From: Alkalicoccobacillus murimartini
GTDB lineage: Bacteria; Bacillota; Bacilli; Bacillales; Bacillaceae_D
DNA: 64,000 bases
NCBI RefSeq assembly: GCF_030813245.1
Contig: NZ_JAUSUA010000006.1
Span: 124,001-188,000 of the forward strand
Direction: 5' to 3'
Shown here: positions 32,633-40,340 of the stretch, piece by piece
How positions within the stretch are numbered: the first letter of the stretch is position 1
Layout of the letters: each line of letters opens with the position of its first letter
Made by a program: the position numbers and the translations under genes
The notes under the pieces: generated by a model
What the model saw: only the letters and a program-made list of their open reading frames with translations
The model's database searches: none
What the model was told of the DNA's origin: nothing

Positions 32633-33367
32633 ATGAAGCAAAATAAGTATGATGACCAAGGTTTTTTTGATGCATATGAAAAGATGCCTCGGTCTACTCA
32701 TGGACTGAAAGCAGCGGGAGAATGGCATGTTTTAAAGAAACTAATCCCCAATTTGAATAAAAAACGCGTATTAGATTTGGGCTGCGGATATGGCTGGCAC
32801 TGCGAATACGCAGCCACTAATGGGGCGGATTCTGTTATCGGCGTCGATATATCAAAAAAAATGCTAGAAAAAGCTGAGGAAGTCAATGCTTTTGATACGG
32901 TCTCTTATATAAATAGAGCCATAGAGGACATTGATTTTCCGGAGCAATCGTTTGATTTTGTTATAAGTTCATTAGCTCTTCACTATGTGAAAGACTACCG
33001 TGACGTTGTTAAACATGTATATCATCAATTAAGTCCAGGCGGATCGTTCTTATTTTCTGTTGAGCATCCAATCTTTACGTCACGCTCTGAGCAAGACTGG
33101 TATGTAAACGAAAAAGAAGAGAAGCTACATTGGCCCGTCGATCAATATCAAGATGAAGGAATAAGAGAGACCAGCTTTCTAACGGCGGATGTCGTGAAAT
33201 ATCATCGAACCATTTCAACGTATCTAAATGAATTGGTTGATGCTGGATTTTCCGTTCAAACTATTAAAGAACCGAAACCAACAGATGAAGCTCTCGAGCA
33301 ATCAGCGGAGATGCGAGATGAACTCCGACGGCCGATGTTTTTGATCATTTTGGCAACTAAGAAGTAA
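32633..33367 (+). CDS. Class I SAM-dependent methyltransferase
   Basis: 244 residues from ATG 32633 (AAGGAG 8 nt upstream; GTG 32624 overlaps that site). Motif I is VLDLGCGYGWHC, the acidic loop is VIGVDISKKML, and the post-motif SFDFVISSLALHYVKDY is typical of the Methyltransf_11/25 group. Small-molecule methylation is likely; the acceptor is not predictable. Confidence 0.85.
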   Translation: MKQNKYDDQGFFDAYEKMPRSTHGLKAAGEWHVLKKLIPNLNKKRVLDLGCGYGWHCEYAATNGADSVIGVDISKKMLEKAEEVNAFDTVSYINRAIEDIDFPEQSFDFVISSLALHYVKDYRDVVKHVYHQLSPGGSFLFSVEHPIFTSRSEQDWYVNEKEEKLHWPVDQYQDEGIRETSFLTADVVKYHRTISTYLNELVDAGFSVQTIKEPKPTDEALEQSAEMRDELRRPMFLIILATKK

Positions 33368-33407
33368 GACTGCGACAAATATACTTAGTATTGGATGTGT
33401 GGTTTAA

Positions 33408-34697
33408 GTGAAAATGACTTTAACATGGGGAGTCCTCTTATTGGTTGTATTAGGTGGTTGCTCATCGGCAGCCTCTGATGAAGAAGAGGTGGAAGAACCA
33501 GAAGTAGAGGAACAAGAGGTAGAGATACAGGAAGAAAGCGATAACGGAACAGGCATAGTCTACCAATATGAACCCATTGATCATCAGAATACTTCTCTAC
33601 CATTTCAAGTCATAGTCGATCAAGACTTTGAAGTATTTAGTGACCATGAACACGCAACCGAAAATAATATGGAGTTTCTATACGGACCAGATTTAGAGAA
33701 TTATAGATTCGAATTGGATTCAGCTAGAGGTGAGCTTAATAAAGAAGTGGCTACTCTTTCGTTTTTAAGATTTAACGCTATTGAAAATGGACTTATGAGC
33801 TCTACGGAGTTTTACGATTTAGAGAATGAGCGCACGGAAGAGGAACAGGAAGAGATTGAACAGAAGATTAGAGAAGAAGTAGAAGAAAATGAGAATTATG
33901 GATTAGAAGAATTTAAAGAGGAATATGTAGAGGCAGCTACCTCAGAACCTGTGATCATAACAAATGAGGAAGAAGATTTGGGAATGTTTACATTTATGGT
34001 GGAGTCTATCGCTGAAGAGGGATATCATGAATTCCGTTTAATTGGAAGGAGTCAAGACGATTACATCAGTGCAGATATGACGATTCCAGAAGGTCGAAAA
34101 GATGAGCTCTACGATCAAATGCTAGAAAGTGTTCAATCAGTAACCAATCATCAAGATCAATTTAAAAGCGAATTTACAGAGATTACGAAACCAACTACCT
34201 ATACATATGAACCACCAAAAAACCATGATGAGTATTATCCGGAGATTGGATATTCCTTTGATGCGCCAATAACGGATGATTATTTCTTGTTTAGTAACTT
34301 TGGTGGATTTGCAGGATATCGTTTTACCTTCTATGGCACATATGAGACAAATGTTGAAATGCCAACCAAGGAATTAGAAATTCGAGCTGCAAGAGTAGAG
34401 GATGAAACGTTTAGTGAAGAACAAATCCAGCATCAACAGCCAGAAGAATACATGGGTCATGATAACAAATTTGCATATGAAGTCATTGATTTAATTCAGG
34501 ATGAAACCGTTGATACAGGTATTTTTACAACCGCAAAGAAAGTATTATTTGAAGGATATGACGTGTATTGGTTTATAACTGAAGTAGATGGATATACTTT
34601 TTCCGTTAACTTTAACATTGCAGAAGATGCTCCTAACGAAATTCTTGATACATTCCTCAACGAAGTGATTGCATCATTTGAATTGAAAGAAGGGTAA
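33408..34697 (+). CDS. Acidic lipoprotein, unknown
   Basis: 429 residues, GTG start with no clear ribosome binding site. Signal peptide with lipobox VLGGC, Cys18, followed by a run of Glu and Val (EEEVEEPEVEEQEVEIQEE). Two similar halves are suggested by repeated YQYEPIDHQN / YTYEPPKNHD and later Phe-rich beta segments, each about 190 residues, so it may be a tandem-domain surface protein. Very acidic overall, fitting an exported protein of an alkaliphile. Not recognised. A GNAT gene starts 2 nt after it. Confidence 0.7.
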   Translation: MKMTLTWGVLLLVVLGGCSSAASDEEEVEEPEVEEQEVEIQEESDNGTGIVYQYEPIDHQNTSLPFQVIVDQDFEVFSDHEHATENNMEFLYGPDLENYRFELDSARGELNKEVATLSFLRFNAIENGLMSSTEFYDLENERTEEEQEEIEQKIREEVEENENYGLEEFKEEYVEAATSEPVIITNEEEDLGMFTFMVESIAEEGYHEFRLIGRSQDDYISADMTIPEGRKDELYDQMLESVQSVTNHQDQFKSEFTEITKPTTYTYEPPKNHDEYYPEIGYSFDAPITDDYFLFSNFGGFAGYRFTFYGTYETNVEMPTKELEIRAARVEDETFSEEQIQHQQPEEYMGHDNKFAYEVIDLIQDETVDTGIFTTAKKVLFEGYDVYWFITEVDGYTFSVNFNIAEDAPNEILDTFLNEVIASFELKEG

Positions 34698-34699
34698 GT

Positions 34700-35221
34700 A
34701 TGAATCTATCCATAAAAATGCTAAAAGCAGAAGATGAAGAACTGCTTTATCACTTTGAAAAGGAAAACCGAGCTTATTTTGAAGAAATGATTCCTGGACG
34801 AGGAGATGATTATTACGATCTTAATCAGTTTAAGAAGAATCATCTCGCGTTATTAAACGAACAGGAAGAAAACAAGTCTTACTTTTATCTTATTAAAAAT
34901 GACCTCGCTGAAATAGTTGGACGAATAAATGTAGTTGACCTTAACGAACAAGGCGTTGGATCAATTGGCTATCGAGTAGGCAAAAGGTTTATTGGCCAAG
35001 GCGTTGCTACTCAGGCAATTAGACTGCTGTTGCAAGAGGTAAAAGGTCACCCTCATATCCGAATCATTGAAGCCAAAACGACAACCAATCACCTCTCATC
35101 GCAGAAAGTATTGGAGAAAAATGGTTTTGAAAAGATCGGCATTAGTGAGGATACCTACCAAAATGCTTTAGGCGAAGAATGGCCATTTGTTCATTTTAGA
35201 AGAGTGATTTGTGAGAAATAG
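34700..35221 (+). CDS. GNAT N-acetyltransferase, RimJ/RimL-like
   Basis: 173 residues with the RimJ/RimL layout: IGYRVGKRFIGQGVATQAIR around residue 95 (acetyl-CoA loop Q-G-V-A-T) and AKTTTNHLSSQKVLEKNGFE. Could acetylate a ribosomal protein N-terminus or a small molecule. It starts right after the lipoprotein stop, and its 3' end overlaps the convergent Lrp gene by 26 nt. Confidence 0.85.
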   Translation: MNLSIKMLKAEDEELLYHFEKENRAYFEEMIPGRGDDYYDLNQFKKNHLALLNEQEENKSYFYLIKNDLAEIVGRINVVDLNEQGVGSIGYRVGKRFIGQGVATQAIRLLLQEVKGHPHIRIIEAKTTTNHLSSQKVLEKNGFEKIGISEDTYQNALGEEWPFVHFRRVICEK

Positions 35222-35618
35222 GTGTAGATAGGTTGATGAGGGATGACGGCTTCCCATACTCCATCGAAGCATCGATGATTGTTTCCAAGGAGTGAACTGA
35301 AGTCGTCACAACCTTTATCAAATAATCATACTGTCCAGCTAGACGTGTACACTCAACAATATCCGGTTGTTCTTTGCAAAAATGAACAAAAGGCTTGCAC
35401 CTTGTTGTGTTATAAAGAATGTGAGCAGTAATAGGTCTTCCTATTTTTTCTGGGTTGACCACAGCTCTATACCCAATAATGATCTGCTTATCCTCCAACT
35501 TTTTAACTCGTTCATTTGTGGCCGGACTGGATAGGCCAATTTTTTTTGCTAATTCTGTTATTGAAAGACGTCCATCCTCTTGTAAAAAGGTAAGGATGGT
35601 TTTGTCGATTTCATCCAT
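35196..35618 (-). CDS. Lrp/AsnC-family regulator
   Basis: 140 residues. HTH (about 4-50: ILTFLQEDGRLSITELAKKI, SSPATNERVKKLEDK) and the RAM/ACT-like ligand domain (about 62-138: LAGQYDYLIKVVTTSVHSLE). Such proteins respond to amino acids as octamers. ATG follows AGGAGGC. Divergent from a DUF1272 gene. Confidence 0.88.
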   Translation of the reverse strand: MDEIDKTILTFLQEDGRLSITELAKKIGLSSPATNERVKKLEDKQIIIGYRAVVNPEKIGRPITAHILYNTTRCKPFVHFCKEQPDIVECTRLAGQYDYLIKVVTTSVHSLETIIDASMEYGKPSSLINLSTPISHKSLF

Positions 35619-35772
35619 TGCTTCAGCCTCCTAAAATATGAATGTAATAGTGCGATATTAACATGAATTCTTAGGTATTTAGCCTTTTTTATATTTATTT
35701 CTATATTAATTTTAGACACAGACCTATTTATACTAATGTTATCTAGAATAAATAATTTATGGAGGTAAGCGA

Positions 35773-35973
35773 ATGGCATTGATTTTAAAAACTAGTTGTG
35801 AAAAGTGTAATCAAAAGTTAAACCAACATGACCTAGCCTTTATTTGTATTCACGAGTGTACTTTTTGTCAGCAATGTGCAAATCAGATGAATAGAAATTG
35901 TCCAAATTGCGGAGGAGAGTTGGTCCCAAGACCAAAGAAGCCTATAGGATACTGTTCAATGAATTCATTATAA
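35773..35973 (+). CDS. DUF1272 zinc-binding protein
   Basis: 66 residues with Cys9, Cys12, Cys25, Cys29, Cys32, Cys35, Cys43 and Cys46 and His19/His27, arranged like a compact RING-type cross-brace (CEKCNQKL, CTFCQQC, CPNCGGELVPRPKKP). The PRPK ending is typical of DUF1272. Function unknown. ATG with GGAGG upstream. A cysteine hydrolase gene follows after 15 nt. Confidence 0.85.
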   Translation: MALILKTSCEKCNQKLNQHDLAFICIHECTFCQQCANQMNRNCPNCGGELVPRPKKPIGYCSMNSL

Positions 35974-35988
35974 AGGGATGATACAAAT

Positions 35989-36537
35989 ATGAGCAAAGCA
36001 CTCATTGTTATTGATGTTCAGAAGGCATTTGAGCATCCGTCTTGGGGGAAAAGAAATAACCAAAACGCTGAAGAACATATAAAACGACTAATAGATTATT
36101 GGCGGAAATGGAATGAAACGATTATTCATATTCAACACATTTCAACAAACCCAAAATCTCTATTCTTCTTTGAACATGATACAGCTCATTTTAAAGAGAT
36201 TGTTCAACCTTTAGGCGATGAAATAGTCATTCAAAAACAGGTGAACAGTGCTTTTATAGGAACTGATTTAGAAAAGATTCTACATGAGAAACAGATTCGT
36301 GACGTAGTCATAGTAGGTCTAACAACCCCGCACTGTGTTTCCACAACGATAAGAATGAGTGCAAATCTAGGCTTTAAAACGACGGTGATAGCTGATGCGA
36401 CAGCTGCCTTTGAATTAACGGATCATAAAGGGATCACATACGATGCTGAGACCATTCATTCCATTTCTTTGGCGACGTTACATGGTGAATTTGCTGATGT
36501 GAAATCGATAGATGAATGGCTGAAAGAAATGTCCTAG
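35989..36537 (+). CDS. Isochorismatase-family cysteine hydrolase
   Basis: 182 residues with the triad Asp9 (LIVIDVQ), Lys83 (VIQKQVNSAF) and Cys116 (TTPHCVSTT, with the cis-peptide before it). The family includes nicotinamidases, isochorismatases and N-carbamoyl hydrolases. The HCV rather than ACV context and the short length fit the general cysteine hydrolases with unknown substrate. Likely co-transcribed with the DUF1272 gene. Confidence 0.87.
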   Translation: MSKALIVIDVQKAFEHPSWGKRNNQNAEEHIKRLIDYWRKWNETIIHIQHISTNPKSLFFFEHDTAHFKEIVQPLGDEIVIQKQVNSAFIGTDLEKILHEKQIRDVVIVGLTTPHCVSTTIRMSANLGFKTTVIADATAAFELTDHKGITYDAETIHSISLATLHGEFADVKSIDEWLKEMS

Positions 36538-36542
36538 CAACG

Positions 36543-37052
36543 TTATGCAACAAATACAATAAGAGATAGTACAAGAAGAATGGCACAGCTTTGTTGATGT
36601 GTCATTTTTTGATTCAGCTCTATTTTTCTTTGAGAAAGGCCAGAGGGATAGTGCGAAGCAACCACTTGATTACTCGAGTTTACTAAACTGCATTTGCTTT
36701 TATAGTCCATTAATTCTTTTTTTATCGTAAATACTTCATTTTCGAAAGTGAAGGTGAAGGATGTGTGACCTTCGTTTAGTGTATCTTTTGCAGTAGAGTC
36801 CATGATTAATGTACCTAGTAGCTTACTTTGACTTTGCTTAGAAGTGAATAAGTGCCACGTTCTTTTTTTCTTTTCTGTTTTTTGTTCATGAAGTTCTAAT
36901 GTAGAGCTTTCTATAGATGCTTTATAAGATTTTTTTCCGCTAAGTTGGTGAAGTAGATTCGCCTTGAAATATCCTTTGAGGTCTGTATTTGTTGTTACTT
37001 TTTGTTTGAAAAGTAACGGTTTAAGAGGGGAATAGACCGTGATCTTATACAT
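36543..37052 (-). CDS. Tubby-like C-terminal-domain-type protein, unknown
   Basis: 169 residues. The N-terminal YKITVYSPLKPLLFKQKV and the later LLGTLIMDST and TFENEVFTIKKELMDYK strands resemble small Bacillus proteins described as tubby C-terminal-like beta barrels (from memory, not certain). A single hydrophobic segment closes the chain (about 152-168, SCAILLVLSLIVFVA), so the domain is probably tail-anchored facing the cytoplasm. Its upstream region is the long periodic array B. Confidence 0.55.
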   Translation of the reverse strand: MYKITVYSPLKPLLFKQKVTTNTDLKGYFKANLLHQLSGKKSYKASIESSTLELHEQKTEKKKRTWHLFTSKQSQSKLLGTLIMDSTAKDTLNEGHTSFTFTFENEVFTIKKELMDYKSKCSLVNSSNQVVASHYPSGLSQRKIELNQKMTHQQSCAILLVLSLIVFVA

Positions 37053-37182
37053 ACTAACTGCTCCTTCATTTGAATTAAACGTATAAATTGCATCCCCTAT
37101 TTTTAAAAATATAAAACAAGCATCTTTTATTTGTTGGAATGAAATCTATGGGAAAAGAGCGGGCGCATTGAGGCGAGCCCGG

Positions 37183-37670
37183 ATACATCGAGAACAGAGG
37201 AAAATACTTCGAGTAGAACCTAGATACATCGTGAAACGGAGAAAATACATCAGGAAGCCCCCCGATACATCGTGAAAGAGAAGAAATACATCAGGAAGCC
37301 CCCCGATACATCGTGAAAGAGAAGAAATACATCAGGAAGCCCCCCGATACATCGTGAAAGAGAAGAAATACATCAGGAAGCCCTCAGATACATCGGGAAA
37401 AGGGGAAAATACATCGTGAAGACCTCCGATACATCGTAAAAGAGAAGAAATACATCAGGAAGCCCTCAGATACATCGGGAAACGGAGAAAATACATCAGG
37501 AAAATCCCCGATACATCGTGAAAGAGAAGAAATACATCAGGTGCCCCCCAGATACATCGGGAAAAGGGGAAAATACATCGTGAAGACCTCCGATACACCG
37601 TAAAAGAGAAGAAATACATCAGGAAGCCCCCAGATACATCGGTAACAGAAGAAAATACATCGAGAATAAC
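37183..37670. repeat. Periodic array B, 24 ATACATC cores alternating 21/20 bp
   Basis: Cores begin at 37183, 37204, 37224, 37245, 37265, 37286, 37306, 37327, 37347 and so on to 37655. All 23 intervals alternate 21 and 20 bp without one slip. The higher-order unit is 41 bp: a GATACATCGTGAAAGAG-type half and an AATACATCAGGAAGCCCC-type half. Middle copies are nearly identical and outer ones diverged. It occupies most of the 37053-37731 gap. Confidence 0.85.
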
Positions 37671-37689
37671 CGACCCCAAAAAATAAAGA

Positions 37690-37728
37690 ATCGAAAAAAG
37701 CCCCCATCTTTCCAAAGGGGGCTTTTCA
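37690..37728. terminator. Terminator of fadR-etfB-etfA
   Basis: AAAAGCCCCC (37696-37705) and GGGGGCTTTT (37717-37726), perfect stem, T run on the minus strand, directly after the etfA stop. Confidence 0.85.
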
Positions 37729-37731
37729 GCG

Positions 37732-38715
37732 TTAAACCTTACTAGATAAGGCGTTTCTAAATTCCTCTGTTAAGAGGGGTACGACTTCAAATAAGTCACC
37801 AATAATACCATAGTCAGCAAGCTTAAAGATTGGTGCTTCGGGATCTTTATTAATGGCGATGATTAACCGGGATTGGCTCATGCCAGCTACGTGTTGAATG
37901 GCGCCACTAATTCCACAGGCAATGTAGACTTCGGGTGTGACTACTTTGCCGGTTTGACCAATCTGCAGGGCATAATCACAGTAATCGGCATCGCATGCTC
38001 CGCGGGAGGCTCCAACTGCTCCACCGAGTACATGCGCTAAGTCTTCAAGAGGTTTGAATCCGTCTGTGCTTTTCACACCTCGCCCACCGGCTATGACGAC
38101 TTTTGCTTCAGCGAGGTCAATTTTTCCGGTTGATTTCTGAACAACATTTTTAATCACTGTTCGGAGAGAGTCAGGTCGGTTGTACTCAATTACCTGGTTC
38201 TCAGCAGTTGTTTCGGTATCCTCTACTGCTTGGATATTATTTGGTCTGATGGTGAGAACCCATGGTGTACGTGTGAATGCTTTTTGTTCGAATGCTTTTC
38301 CAGCATAGATGGGACGGGTAAAGAGAATTTGATCTCCCGTTTGATGAATCGCTGTGACATCAGATATTTGGCCAGCGTCAAGATTGGCTGAGATGATTGG
38401 AGAGAGGTCCCGTCCGATGGTTGTATGCCCAAAAATCACACCTTCACATTGAGATTGTTCAATGATTTGCATAAGGGCTCGGCTATAGACTTCAGGATTG
38501 TAATGCTGGCATTCTTCATGATCGATTGAATAAATGGTTTCTACGCCGCTATTCTTTAGTTCGTCTATTAAAGAACCAACCTCATAGCCAATTATAGCGA
38601 GATGAATCGTATGTTCTTCGGTTGTCGATTGGTTGGCTGCATAGATGGCTTCATACGTCACTTGCTTTACGCTTCCGTTCTGGTGTTCGGCAACAACAAG
38701 AATACTTGATGTCAT
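37732..38715 (-). CDS. etfA: Electron transfer flavoprotein alpha subunit
   Basis: 327 residues. N-terminal alpha/beta domain, then the FAD-binding C-terminal half with GGRGVKSTDGF, VGASRGACDADYC, QIGQTGKVVTPEVYIACGIS and AINKDPEAPIFKLADYGI. With EtfB it takes electrons from FAD of acyl-CoA dehydrogenase (FadE) and passes them to a membrane acceptor, here probably FadF. Third gene of fadR-etfB-etfA; 28 nt separate it from etfB. Confidence 0.95.
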   Translation of the reverse strand: MTSSILVVAEHQNGSVKQVTYEAIYAANQSTTEEHTIHLAIIGYEVGSLIDELKNSGVETIYSIDHEECQHYNPEVYSRALMQIIEQSQCEGVIFGHTTIGRDLSPIISANLDAGQISDVTAIHQTGDQILFTRPIYAGKAFEQKAFTRTPWVLTIRPNNIQAVEDTETTAENQVIEYNRPDSLRTVIKNVVQKSTGKIDLAEAKVVIAGGRGVKSTDGFKPLEDLAHVLGGAVGASRGACDADYCDYALQIGQTGKVVTPEVYIACGISGAIQHVAGMSQSRLIIAINKDPEAPIFKLADYGIIGDLFEVVPLLTEEFRNALSSKV

Positions 38716-38743
38716 ATGAAAGACCTCCTTTTAATAGTGGCGA

Positions 38744-39511
38744 TTAAAAGATTGTTGATTTGCTTTTCAGTTGTTCAACCAGCTGTTTAACTTGTTCGGA
38801 CGGGTCACCTTTTAGTTGCTGTCCTGCCTGCCGTTTCTCTGGCAGTGCTAGATCAAATCGTGTTGTTTTGGGAGTAAGCTCATCCTCTGAGAGGTTAAGA
38901 TCGTCAAGCGTAAGGGTTGTAAATGGCTTTTTCTTAGCCTTCATAATACCTGGTAGACTTGGATAACGAGGCTCATTAAGTCCTTGTTGGGCCGTGAATA
39001 AGGCGGGAAGAGAGACTTCAACTTCTTCTGTATCACCCTCTGCATCACGCTTAACGAATGCCTTATCTGACTCAATACTTAGCTCGGTGATCGAGCCTAC
39101 ATGAGGAATGTCTAAGAGATGGGCTAAACGAATACTGACCTGACCAGCGCCATTATCAACTGAGAAATATCCTCCTAAAATGACATCGTAGGATTGTGTT
39201 TTCAGATAGGCAGCTAATACTTTAGAAAGGCCAGTTTCATCTGTTTCAATGCGATCATCGTTAATTAAGATCGCCTCATCTGCTCCCATGGCTAAAGCTG
39301 TTAGCAAGGCTTCTGCACAACGATCTGGCCCTATCGAAACCACGTAAACGCTTCCATTTGTTTGATCCTTAAGCTGGATGGCTTCTTCAACGGCATATTC
39401 ATCATAGGGATTTATGACAAACTGGACACCATCCTCTGAGATGGCGCCATCCTCAATTGTAATTTTTTCTTCGGTATCAAACGTCTGCTTTAACAACACA
39501 ATGATATTCAT
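38744..39511 (-). CDS. etfB: Electron transfer flavoprotein beta subunit
   Basis: 255 residues. IIVLLKQTFDTEEKI, the INPYDEYAVEEAIQLKD nucleotide-binding region, VYVVSIGP and the recognition-loop area LPALFTAQQGLNEPRYPSLPGIMKAKKK are all as in EtfB. It holds AMP and contacts the dehydrogenases. ATG is 30 nt after the fadR stop, with AAAGGAG upstream. Confidence 0.95.
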   Translation of the reverse strand: MNIIVLLKQTFDTEEKITIEDGAISEDGVQFVINPYDEYAVEEAIQLKDQTNGSVYVVSIGPDRCAEALLTALAMGADEAILINDDRIETDETGLSKVLAAYLKTQSYDVILGGYFSVDNGAGQVSIRLAHLLDIPHVGSITELSIESDKAFVKRDAEGDTEEVEVSLPALFTAQQGLNEPRYPSLPGIMKAKKKPFTTLTLDDLNLSEDELTPKTTRFDLALPEKRQAGQQLKGDPSEQVKQLVEQLKSKSTIF

Positions 39512-39541
39512 CTGTCAGTCTCCTTTCAGAATCTACATGTA

Positions 39542-40129
39542 CTAGGTTGCTTTTAAGCCTTTTAGAAAGAATTCAACGGACTTATCCACTTGTTCAGATA
39601 GAGAATACTTTTGACCTGAGATTAACCATGTTGTAACCACTTCATCCATTGCACCAAATAAAAGTAAGCGAGTCAGCTTTACGTCTAGATCAGCTCGGAA
39701 CTGTCCTGATTTAATGCCTTGATTAACAACGCTCTCGAGAAGTTGAATATAAGGTTTTACAGCTTGCCCAATGGCCACACGCATTTCCATATTGCTTTGG
39801 CGAAGCTCAATCTGAGTCACATACGCAAAGTCGATGTTGCCTTCAAGTTCCGTGTAATGAATATGGCAGATGGTTCGAATCGCTTCTTCTGCATTAGATA
39901 TATGCTCTAGGCTAGTATGAAATTTCTCCACGAGTTCGCCAAGCTTCTCTTGAAACAAGGAAATGAGAATGTCGTCTTTGTTTTTAAAGTAAAGATAAAT
40001 GGTCCCATCTGCCACACCGGCAACCTTAGCAATCTTTGAAACTTGAGATTTGTGATAGCCATTCTCTGCAAAAACTTTTACAGCTGCGTCAAGGATTTGG
40101 TGATATTTTTCTTTTTTTCTACTTGTCAT
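39542..40129 (-). CDS. fadR: TetR-family fatty-acid degradation regulator FadR
   Basis: 195 residues. HTH about 10-56 (ILDAAVKVFAENGYHKSQVS, AGVADGTIYLYFKNKDDIL) and a TetR_C helical domain that in B. subtilis FadR (YsiA) binds long-chain acyl-CoA and releases DNA. The FadR-type box at 40163-40182 lies 34 nt upstream and is shared with the divergent fadF operon, so one regulator controls both arms. Confidence 0.92.
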   Translation of the reverse strand: MTSRKKEKYHQILDAAVKVFAENGYHKSQVSKIAKVAGVADGTIYLYFKNKDDILISLFQEKLGELVEKFHTSLEHISNAEEAIRTICHIHYTELEGNIDFAYVTQIELRQSNMEMRVAIGQAVKPYIQLLESVVNQGIKSGQFRADLDVKLTRLLLFGAMDEVVTTWLISGQKYSLSEQVDKSVEFFLKGLKAT

Positions 40130-40162
40130 GGTTACACCTCGATGGTAAGATTCAACTAATCA

Positions 40163-40182
40163 ATGAATGAATAGTCATTCAT
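40163..40182. promoter_or_regulatory. FadR operator
   Basis: ATGAATGAATAGTCATTCAT, palindromic at 18 of 20 positions, matching the Bacillus FadR consensus TGAATGAMTANTCATTCA as I recall it. Located between divergent fadR and fadF. A half cre-like TGAAAGCG lies at 40220-40227. Confidence 0.85.
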
Positions 40183-40340
40183 TTTTTACTATCTTATTCG
40201 AAATTCAAGAGTATGTCAATGAAAGCGAAACGCGATTTTTGTAGTCTTTTTGCGAATAGGAGGTAATATCCTGATGATAAGGTGAAAATCGTGAAATCTT
40301 GGATGGAGCTGTCTATTCCTCCATGAAAGGACTGATTCTT

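Noticed and set aside
34700-35221. Long overlap of GNAT and Lrp genes as a sign of a misread end
   Set aside because: Both C-termini are needed for the folds; a 26-nt convergent overlap is ordinary.
37183-37670. CRISPR array
   Set aside because: Units are 41 bp made of two related halves, with no unique spacers between constant repeats and no cas genes in the window.
37455-37715. 86-codon minus-strand frame within array B
   Set aside because: It is open only because the repeat lacks stops in that frame; repetitive product, no ribosome binding site.
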